In this document: in pieces, positions 6,029 to 13,347 of the stretch
Numbering within the stretch: the first letter of the stretch is position 1
Layout: each line of letters opens with the position of its first letter
Source: Myxococcales bacterium
GTDB taxonomy: Bacteria > Myxococcota_C > UBA6777
Reading direction: 5' to 3'
Length of the DNA stretch: 13,347 bases
Assembly: GCA_027005175.1 (NCBI GenBank)
Contig: JALTMC010000193.1
Coordinates: 9,765 to 23,111, forward strand
Program-made: the position numbers and the translations under genes
The notes under the pieces: generated by a model
The model's database searches: none
What the model saw: only the letters and a program-made list of their open reading frames with translations
Told to the model about the DNA's origin: nothing

Positions 6029-6814
6029 TTAGCGTCTAGAGGGTTGTAACATTCGCATTTTTCGTTTGTGTTTTTTGGGTAAGAGGCGTTTGAGTCGTCT
6101 CTCCAAACGCCGGAATGTTTTCTTCCAGCGACGTCTTTCGTTTCGGGGTCGAGTGGAGGTGTATTGTGCATAGAACAGATATACCTGTTGCAATAATGTC
6201 AAAGAAAGTGGTTGGTAGGAGAGAGCCAGGATCCAGTGTTTGGATGCCTCTTTAATTTCCTTGTTTTGGGTTAGAGCCTGCGCCAACAAAGTATGTGACT
6301 CTCCAACGGAGCGACGTCGGGCGAGCAGACGACGCAAGCAGGGGATGGCCTTGGCTCCTTGTTGCATCGACAGCCAGATCCGAGAGGCTCGCAAGCAAGC
6401 TCGGGGGTCACTGTGTCCCAGTTTCATTGCCAAGCTGTAGTATTTCGCTGCTTTCTCACGCTCTCCCTGTCCTTCCCAGAATAAACCTGCAAACAAAGGA
6501 ACTCTTGGATTGGTCTGAGGCAGCAAACGCTGTGCTTTTTGCAAGGCAGCAGCAATCAGCTTGGGACTACCGCTGTTGTAGCGAAGTGCACGTGCATACT
6601 CCAGATGAACATGACCCCAATGTGGCAGGAGCTTGAGAGCGCGACGCAAAAGCTTTAACGCTTTGGCATACTTCCCTTGCGACAAGGCGAGTTGCCCGGC
6701 TGCAAAGATCTGCGGTCCGCTGTTCCCGTTAGCCCATACCAGCCTTGGTAAGGCGAGCATCACAAGCAAGAGAACAAGCCCAAGCCACTCACTTCTTTTT
6801 TCTCTCAAAATCAT
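6029..6814 (-). CDS. Exported TPR-repeat protein with basic C-terminus
   Basis: No specific family is recognised. The 261-residue product starts with a signal peptide (WLGLVLLLVMLALPRL, likely cleavage after VWA at residue 28). Helical tetratricopeptide-like repeats follow at about 35-68, 104-137, 138-170 and 171-205, for example GKYAKALKLLRRALKLLPHW. The tail (222-261) is very rich in Arg and Lys. TPR proteins in the periplasm usually act as assembly scaffolds, and the basic tail could contact a negatively charged surface; both are inference. I chose the ATG at 6814 because it gives a clean signal peptide. A GTG at 6892 would overlap the upstream barrel gene. The gene follows the two barrel genes by 68 nt on the same strand, probably in one transcript. 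Confidence 0.72.
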   Translation of the reverse strand: MILREKRSEWLGLVLLLVMLALPRLVWANGNSGPQIFAAGQLALSQGKYAKALKLLRRALKLLPHWGHVHLEYARALRYNSGSPKLIAAALQKAQRLLPQTNPRVPLFAGLFWEGQGEREKAAKYYSLAMKLGHSDPRACLRASRIWLSMQQGAKAIPCLRRLLARRRSVGESHTLLAQALTQNKEIKEASKHWILALSYQPLSLTLLQQVYLFYAQYTSTRPRNERRRWKKTFRRLERRLKRLLPKKHKRKMRMLQPSRR

Positions 6815-6882
6815 CTTATACGCTCTTTTTGATCGGGCTGTCTTCGACCTCTGACGTTGGTTCGGATCGCGTTTCGCTCCTG

Positions 6883-8649
6883 TTAGATCCACAGGAAGTC
6901 GAGTCCAAGGAGAACTTGAAATATTACCGTAGGTGATAGGGAAGGGGCAAAGAAGTTACCAGGCACAAAGAGGTCGAGTTGTACGACGGGTTTGAACCAT
7001 TTGTTGAGTTGAAAGGAGCCGAGCATATTTACTTCGAGTCCATAAAACCGGCCGGAGGTCTCTCGATCGACGCCAATGTAGGAAGAAGGCTTCATGGCCC
7101 AGAAGGCGGCAACGGTCATTTGAGCGCTGGCATAATTTTCTCGTGTGTAGCGAATGTTGATGCCAGGGGCAAGATAGCCACGTCCAGAGAGACCACTCAC
7201 ACCGATGCCACGACGAGAAGAGTAGGAGTTGATCCCGCCATTAAAAAAGACGTCTGTGTATCGAACTTGGGGGGCGATCCCCATAAAGGCATATAGATTG
7301 GATTTTTGTTCTTGCACGGTATCTCCGGTTGCCAATAAGAAGAATGCTTTGGAAGAGATCGTGGAGGTCCAATGATAGTTAAAGGACAGCTCTCCCAAGA
7401 ATCCGATTCCGGTAAACTGGGCTTCCTGGATGGGCACATTGATGGGATTCAAATCCGTCTGTTGGGTTCTCAGGCTTCCGGCCTGTGAGGAGCTTCGAAA
7501 CCCCGGCTGTTGTGGGTCAAAGTTTTTAAGTCCTTTGGGCAAGCCGATGGTCATGGAGGACAGATACAAGATCAATGTACCTGAAATGGTGAGTTTGTTG
7601 CGCCATCGCCACTCTCCCTCGAATCCCAGCCAGACGTGGTGACCTGATGAACTGGGTAGTTTGTTGCAAGCATCTTCCAGGTACCCAAGAATATAATCGA
7701 CCGCTTGTTGTTGTATATTCGCTGGATAGGTGTTGCGCAACAGGCGAAGGTCGTTCTCTGAAGGAAGACTCGAACAAGAAAAGGAAGTCCGTTCTCCTGT
7801 TTGTGTCGCAAGATAGTTGTTGAGAAATCCGGGTAAAAGCTCTTTCCATAAGGACAATAAGTTTTTTCCCGCGAGATTGTTCCCATCCCACATATAGGTA
7901 AAAAAGAAGCTTGCAGAAGAGTTCTCTGAAAACACATACGATGTCTTCAGATGGAAGGTTGGGCTTTTTTTTCCCTCTTGTGTAAAGGTGGCATTGGGAA
8001 GGAAGAAATCGAATTCCAATCGAAACGGAAGCTTCAGGGTTTTGATACGTTTGGACCAGTTGAGGTCCAGATGCAATCCCAAGACAAATCGATCCATCAC
8101 AAAAGCGCGACCCACGACCCGTCTCATGATTCCCACATCGATTTTCGCCCATTGTTGTGAGGAGAAGTAGATCGAGGCGTAGAGTTCTCTCAAAAACAGA
8201 CTCTCAAAGAGAACAACGGAAGGGTCGAGACATTCACTCTCGGGTAGACCTTGTCGTCTGGCCTGCTCTTTACAGAACTCTGTCTGTTGTTGGTAAGAGC
8301 GGTCTTCCTCGGCAGTGAGGTTGAGTTTGTAGTCATTGAGTAAGACAGCCGCTCCTTCCGTTTTTCCTCGCTTAAGGTGACCGGCAAAGAGCTCTCCTAG
8401 ATCGAGGTCAAAGCTAAATTCGAGGTAAGAATTGAGATGTAAGATCGCAATAAAGCCAAGGAGCAGATTGGCTCCAACTCTGTCTTCATTAAAGTCGGGA
8501 GGAAAAGCAACATTGTTGATTCCGCTTTTGCGGAACTGAAAACGCAAACCTCCTTTGGCGGCCCACTGAAACAAGACCTCTGCTTGCGTGTCACCGATAT
8601 TGCTCAGTGCAAGTCCCACCACAAGCATCCATCGGAACCAATGACTCAT
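6883..8649 (-). CDS. Outer-membrane beta-barrel protein, second of two tandem paralogues
   Basis: I do not recognise the family. The 588-residue product has a signal peptide (likely cleavage after TQA at residue 23), then alternating amphipathic strands throughout and an aromatic, hydrophobic C-terminal strand (VLLGLDFLWI), as in large barrels. It shares with the upstream gene GRAFVMD, TYMWDGNNLAGK, GHHVWLGFEG, IAPQVRY and the FFNGGINSYSSRRG region, and four cysteines (C126, C140, C292, C328). The first pair has the same 13-residue spacing in both and ends ESEC, which suggests disulfides in a periplasmic or surface segment. The ATG lies 6 nt after the upstream stop with no strong ribosome-binding site, so translation is probably coupled. 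Confidence 0.8.
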   Translation of the reverse strand: MSHWFRWMLVVGLALSNIGDTQAEVLFQWAAKGGLRFQFRKSGINNVAFPPDFNEDRVGANLLLGFIAILHLNSYLEFSFDLDLGELFAGHLKRGKTEGAAVLLNDYKLNLTAEEDRSYQQQTEFCKEQARRQGLPESECLDPSVVLFESLFLRELYASIYFSSQQWAKIDVGIMRRVVGRAFVMDRFVLGLHLDLNWSKRIKTLKLPFRLEFDFFLPNATFTQEGKKSPTFHLKTSYVFSENSSASFFFTYMWDGNNLAGKNLLSLWKELLPGFLNNYLATQTGERTSFSCSSLPSENDLRLLRNTYPANIQQQAVDYILGYLEDACNKLPSSSGHHVWLGFEGEWRWRNKLTISGTLILYLSSMTIGLPKGLKNFDPQQPGFRSSSQAGSLRTQQTDLNPINVPIQEAQFTGIGFLGELSFNYHWTSTISSKAFFLLATGDTVQEQKSNLYAFMGIAPQVRYTDVFFNGGINSYSSRRGIGVSGLSGRGYLAPGINIRYTRENYASAQMTVAAFWAMKPSSYIGVDRETSGRFYGLEVNMLGSFQLNKWFKPVVQLDLFVPGNFFAPSLSPTVIFQVLLGLDFLWI

Positions 8650-8655
8650 TCCATA

Positions 8656-10710
8656 TTACCCAAAAAAGAGGAAGTCGATTCCGACAAGGACTTGAAACAT
8701 AAGAGTGGGAGGAGAGGCACTCGCAAAAAACTTTCCTGGAAAAAAGAAGTCGACTTGAGCGACAGGACGAAGCCAAGGCAGGATCTTGTATCCACTCACG
8801 AGGTTCACTTCGGCACCGTAGAAGGTGCCTGTTCTGCCGCTGGAGTCTTTGTAAATCGATGGTTGCAAAGCCCAGAATCCCGCCACAGTCAATTTCAGAT
8901 CTATTTTGCGAAAATAACTAGGACCGTCGAGGTATTCTATCGTAAAACCTGGAGCGATATAACCCTTTCCAGAGACTCCACTGATCCCCAGTCCACGCTT
9001 GGAGGAGTAGGAATTGATACCACCATTGAAGAAGATGTCAGAATAACGGACCTGAGGAATGATACCCATAAATGCATTGGTTGTTGTTTTTCGCCGACGA
9101 AACGAGTCACCCATCGCAAACAAGAAAAAGACCGATGTTGTGAAGGAAGGCAACCATCGATACCCTGCTTTAATCTCCCCTACAAAACTTAAAGAAGCGA
9201 GCTTTTGGTCTTCCAGCTCCGTATTAAACTTACTGTTTTTGTTTGTGTTGACTTGCTGTGGAGCGAGATTTTCAACAACCAAGGGTTGTCCCGGTGGCCT
9301 TGGTGGCCTTGGTGGCCGACCTCCAGGAGAAGACATTTGTTGTCGTGTTGGGGGGCGGAATCGGCCAGAGGGAGGAGGTCGAACAAGCAGATTCCCACGT
9401 GGCAGACCCAAGGTCATTCGAGCCAGATATAGAATCGCTGACCCCTCTAGAATGAACTTGTTTTTCCAATGCCACTGACCTTCAAAACCCAACCAGACAT
9501 GATGACCTACCGACGTTGGAACACGATTGCATAACTCGTCGTAATAGGTGGTCAGCAGATCATTACCTGCTTTGGCTTGCTCTTCCACCTGGCGTCGCAC
9601 TTTGGGGGAAAAGGATTGTGTAATCGCTGTTTTCTCTGCGTCGGTAAATGCTCCATTGGTACAAGAAGGTGAGATCGATGTTCCTGTACGGGCCTTAACC
9701 TTATCACTCACAGATGCCAAAAAGTACTCTTGCCACAGTGGAAGCAGTAACTTACCTGCCAGATTGTTGCCGTCATACATGTATGTGGTGAAAAAACTCA
9801 CCTTTCTACTTTTATCCCGAGTATAGGAGATCCTGGCATGGAAAACAGGACTCTTCTTCCCTTCCGAGGTGAAGGAACTATCCGGCAAGAAGGCTTCCAA
9901 CTCAAACTGAACAGGCAATGGGTTGCTTGTACGCTTAAGCAAATTCATGTCCAGTCCCGCCCCTAGTACATAGGCATCCATAATGAAGGCACGGCCCAAT
10001 GTTGTCCGAAATAGCCCCACTTTCAGTTGTGCCCATTGTTGTCTGTTGAAGGAAAACGTTGCGAAAAATTGACGAAGGAAAAAAGTCTCTTTCAACAGAA
10101 AAAAGGGATTGTTACATTCACTTTCAGCAACACCTTGTTCTTTCGCACTTTGCTTACAAGCTTCGAGAATCGCCTGTTGTCTTTGTTTTTCTGTCTCCGA
10201 AGGAAGTGCATTGTAATTGCTAAAAAAGATACCAAAGAATGAGCTACCGTTCACACCCAGCGAAGAGACAGGAGTGGTTGTTCGTTGCAAGAAAGACAAC
10301 TCTCCCACATCGATCGCAGCTTTGAGATGGACATAGGGGTTGAATTTGAGCACAACCTCGGAGCCAAGCAAGAGAATACCCCCCGTCATATCCTCATTAA
10401 ATAAGGGGGGAGAAACCGAGGCATTCAGGCCATTCTTCGCATAAAAAAATCGCAAACCTCCATAGAGAACCCACTCAAAAACCAAACGATTCTGTTTCAT
10501 TACCTCGGAATCAACGGCCTCTTCCCTCGTAGCGGTAGCTTTGGAAGCACCGCTCTTTTCCTTCGTAGCGGTAGCTTTGGGAGTTCCTACCTTTTTCCCG
10601 GCAACAGCATCATCCAAGGGAAAAAGGCAACTCATCACAAGGACCCAGCCCAGGAGCCATGTGCCAGTCCATGCGAATAACCTATCCAAAATACCTTTCT
10701 TTCCTGTCAT
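8656..10710 (-). CDS. Outer-membrane beta-barrel protein, first of two tandem paralogues
   Basis: The 684-residue product has a signal peptide (hydrophobic core WLLGWVLVMSCLF, likely cleavage after AVA at residue 37; VMSC is a poor lipobox). A low-complexity linker with a duplicated KATAT[K/R] motif follows (45-65), then a barrel-like body ending VLVGIDFLFFG. Shared motifs with the downstream paralogue include GRAFIMD (239-245), TYMYDGNNLAGK (309-320), GHHVWLGFEG (402-411) and the FFNGGINSYSSKRG region. The four conserved cysteines are C185, C199, C350 and C394. It has an extra proline/arginine-rich loop at about 442-476, encoded partly by 9-nt tandem repeats; in barrels such loops usually face outward. 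The ATG at 10710 follows AAAGAGG. The leader upstream carries 72-nt repeats. The function is unknown; transport or surface adhesion are guesses. Confidence 0.8.
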   Translation of the reverse strand: MTGKKGILDRLFAWTGTWLLGWVLVMSCLFPLDDAVAGKKVGTPKATATKEKSGASKATATREEAVDSEVMKQNRLVFEWVLYGGLRFFYAKNGLNASVSPPLFNEDMTGGILLLGSEVVLKFNPYVHLKAAIDVGELSFLQRTTTPVSSLGVNGSSFFGIFFSNYNALPSETEKQRQQAILEACKQSAKEQGVAESECNNPFFLLKETFFLRQFFATFSFNRQQWAQLKVGLFRTTLGRAFIMDAYVLGAGLDMNLLKRTSNPLPVQFELEAFLPDSSFTSEGKKSPVFHARISYTRDKSRKVSFFTTYMYDGNNLAGKLLLPLWQEYFLASVSDKVKARTGTSISPSCTNGAFTDAEKTAITQSFSPKVRRQVEEQAKAGNDLLTTYYDELCNRVPTSVGHHVWLGFEGQWHWKNKFILEGSAILYLARMTLGLPRGNLLVRPPPSGRFRPPTRQQMSSPGGRPPRPPRPPGQPLVVENLAPQQVNTNKNSKFNTELEDQKLASLSFVGEIKAGYRWLPSFTTSVFFLFAMGDSFRRRKTTTNAFMGIIPQVRYSDIFFNGGINSYSSKRGLGISGVSGKGYIAPGFTIEYLDGPSYFRKIDLKLTVAGFWALQPSIYKDSSGRTGTFYGAEVNLVSGYKILPWLRPVAQVDFFFPGKFFASASPPTLMFQVLVGIDFLFFG
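9293..9319. repeat. Three tandem 9-nt repeats inside the barrel gene
   Basis: GGTGGCCTT occurs twice and a variant once. On the coding strand they encode repeated Arg-Pro-Pro in the proline-rich loop of the first barrel. Length changes would keep the frame, so the loop could vary between strains. Confidence 0.8.
10527..10580. repeat. 18-nt exact direct repeat, 36-nt period, in the barrel N-terminal linker
   Basis: TCGTAGCGGTAGCTTTGG is at 10527-10544 and 10563-10580. The period of 36 nt is 12 codons, so it gives the duplicated KATAT segment just after the signal peptide. It is an in-frame duplication in a linker, not a separate gene. Confidence 0.8.
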
Positions 10711-10718
10711 CAGAAAAA

Positions 10719-10973
10719 ACCTCTTTGTTGAAACACAATCTGTTCCAGAAATTCAGCCACACCGAGTATTCCATTTCTATTGAATCACAGACCTCTTTGT
10801 TGAAACACGACTTATGCCATCGTTCCAGTCACGTGCTGTACGTTTCTGTCGTTTTGAGCCAACCTCTCTGTGTGAGTCCAAGTTGTTCTCTTACCTTGAG
10901 TCACACGCTGTACGCTTCTGTCGTTTTGGGCCAACGGATCTCTTTCTTGAAGCACGACCTATGCCACTGTTTC
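10719..10973. repeat. Degenerate 72-nt tandem repeats in the leader of the barrel operon
   Basis: Unit starts are about 10719, 10791, 10862 and 10938 (the last partial). Two blocks are best kept: ACCTCTTTGTTGAAACAC at 10719-10736 and 10791-10808, and a 37-nt block (AGTCAC...GAGCCAAC type) at 10827-10863 and 10899-10935 with four differences. On the - strand each unit carries an AGAG[G/A] motif. The copy nearest the gene is the AAAGAGG ribosome-binding site of the 684-residue barrel, so the ribosome-binding site region itself has been repeated. The whole 353-nt gap to mogA holds no convincing gene; an open + strand frame through it is repetitive. Confidence 0.75.
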
Positions 10974-11063
10974 GGTGGTGGGTTGGTCGATTCTCTCATA
11001 TTCACCGTATACATGAAGCATACTGAGGCATGGAACGAAAGTCAAAGGCATGAGAGGTAGAGT

Positions 11064-11597
11064 TTATTTTGACTTTGGACGAAACACGGATATCACCTCT
11101 GGACGGGCTTCGAGATAGGCTGCACCAATCAGGTCCAGACAGTAAGGGACGGCAGGAAAGACAGCGTCAAGGCACTCGCGAATCGCCTTGGGCTTACCTG
11201 GAAGGTTAATCACTAGGCTTTTCCCGCGTATTCCGGCGGTTTGTCGGGATAAGATGGCGGTGGGAACAAACTTCAGAGACTCTTGCCTCATCAGCTCGCC
11301 AAATCCGGGCATCATTTTTTCACACACAGCCTCCGTCGCTTCCGGAGTGACATCTCTGGGGGCGGGGCCTGTACCACCCGTGGTGACGACAAGATCGCAG
11401 CCATCGGTATCACACATCTTGATAATCGCAGCCTCAATGCCCTCCTGAGTGTCGGGGATACAAGCGTATACTTCTTCCCATGGAGAGGACAGATAGTCGA
11501 GGAAGGTTTCGCGAATGGCCGGCCCACTGCGATCTTCGTAAAGACCCTGTGAAGCGCGATCAGAGATGGTTAGTATTCCTATTTTAGCCTGCGTCAT
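11064..11597 (-). CDS. mogA: Molybdopterin adenylyltransferase MogA
   Basis: MogA adenylates molybdopterin, the step that prepares it for molybdate insertion by MoeA, in the cytoplasm. The 177-residue product shows the family signature TTGGTGPAPRDVTPEAT at residues 72-88, an N-terminal ISDRAS (11-16), and the stretches PGFGELMRQESL, VPTAILSRQTAGIR and INLPGKPKAIRECL. It ends in VFRPKSK, very close to E. coli MogA but shorter by about 18 residues, owing to a missing stretch before the conserved VPYC. That makes it MogA rather than the oligomeric MoaB type. The ATG at 11597 has only a weak AAG-rich ribosome-binding site. It is divergent from tgt, and the first of the co-oriented - strand genes. 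Confidence 0.94.
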   Translation of the reverse strand: MTQAKIGILTISDRASQGLYEDRSGPAIRETFLDYLSSPWEEVYACIPDTQEGIEAAIIKMCDTDGCDLVVTTGGTGPAPRDVTPEATEAVCEKMMPGFGELMRQESLKFVPTAILSRQTAGIRGKSLVINLPGKPKAIRECLDAVFPAVPYCLDLIGAAYLEARPEVISVFRPKSK

Positions 11598-11809
11598 AAC
11601 TTCTTACCCTGAGTTGTAGATGGAGTGAAAACAAAGGAGCAACCTCAAACACGAAAAATAGCATCTATTCTCCTTTTACAGGAAGGACTCGTAAAGCCCA
11701 AGTGGCTTTGCCCCAATGCAGTGTGATTGACACGATAGCAAGCCTGACAGCACAGAGATAGGAAACTTTCACATGCGAATGGTTGGACACGAGGCGAGTT
11801 CTTCTTGTG
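11598..11809. other. Divergent intergenic region between mogA and tgt, no gene
   Basis: Together with the repeat array that follows, this makes a 489-nt gap. It must hold the mogA promoter and perhaps that of tgt, but no hexamer pair with good spacing could be chosen. TTGACA on the + strand (about 11729-11734) has no matching -10 box. The only structure seen is AAAGCC-CAAGT-GGCTTT at 11693-11709, a short hairpin. I see no coding frame with a ribosome-binding site. Confidence 0.5.
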
Positions 11810-13202
<1,393 letters not shown>

Positions 13203-13276
13203 AGAGGAAAAAGTACTATGACGGGAACCTGACAGCCTGTAAAAGAAATGGACATAGCGAAATCTCATTTATATCC

Positions 13277-13347
13277 GTGGGACTCAAGTCCCACTCTGAG
13301 GATACTAAGTACGCTAAAGCGCACTCCGAACAACTTGCTCTTCAGGG
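13277..13347. repeat. Multi-hairpin repeat element, cut by the window edge
   Basis: A perfect palindrome GTGGGACT-CA-AGTCCCAC lies at 13277-13294, followed by CGCT-AA-AGCG at 13312-13321 and a possible further stem start (TTGCTCTTCAGGG) at the edge. GTGGG and the 12-mer CCCACTCTGAGG (13290-13301) are shared with 2812-2837. It begins about 75 nt after the tgt stop. The rest of the element, if any, is outside the window. Confidence 0.6.

Noticed and set aside
10659-11060. 133-residue + strand ORF with 24-residue repeats
   Set aside because: It begins inside the barrel gene on the other strand, and its repeats follow from the 72-nt DNA repeats. No ribosome-binding site or homology supports it.
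13248-13347. Short ORF open to the right edge after tgt
   Set aside because: It reads through perfect hairpins, lacks a clear ribosome-binding site and cannot be judged at the edge.

Overview
The window comes from a Gram-negative bacterium: it carries signal peptides, outer-membrane beta-barrel proteins and a molybdenum-dependent respiratory module. Gene content (NrfD-type membrane subunit, scattered molybdenum-cofactor genes, alginate-export-like porin, large barrel paralogues) and the many intergenic palindromes and tandem repeats fit a deltaproteobacterial-type lineage (Desulfobacterota/Myxococcota and relatives). No marker here proves that placement.

Left part, + strand (1-2041): the 3' end of a 4Fe-4S electron-transfer subunit, an intact ten-helix NrfD/PsrC/DsrP-type quinone-interacting subunit, and mobB, whose product helps make or deliver the molybdenum guanine-dinucleotide cofactor. 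Together these suggest a respiratory oxidoreductase operon whose catalytic gene lies left of the window. Next, on the - strand, comes a HicA/HicB toxin-antitoxin pair (2085-2688). Its start codon, Shine-Dalgarno, promoter and 19-bp-arm operator palindrome can all be read. Upstream of it lie a cluster of small hairpins and a pair of 38-nt direct repeats.

Middle and right, all on the - strand (3081-11597): in transcription order mogA, two tandem paralogous outer-membrane barrel genes 6 nt apart, an exported TPR protein, moaA, and an AlgE-like barrel porin. MoaA makes the first molybdopterin precursor, MogA adenylates molybdopterin before molybdate insertion, and MobB acts at the end of the pathway, so three steps of cofactor supply sit around the respiratory module. 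The two large barrels (684 and 588 aa) share long motifs and four cysteines. I do not recognise their family; with the TPR protein they are the best candidate for an undescribed system.

At the right, tgt (queuosine tRNA-guanine transglycosylase) is on the + strand. The intergenic regions are unusually structured: a 64-nt near-perfect palindrome ahead of the porin, a roughly 159-nt MITE-like palindrome ahead of moaA, about four degenerate 72-nt tandem repeats carrying copies of the ribosome-binding site ahead of the barrel operon, five 37-nt hairpin repeats ahead of tgt, and a multi-hairpin element at 2787-2859 that recurs in part at the right edge. Several of these are open in one frame and would create false N-terminal extensions of neighbouring genes; the starts given here avoid them.
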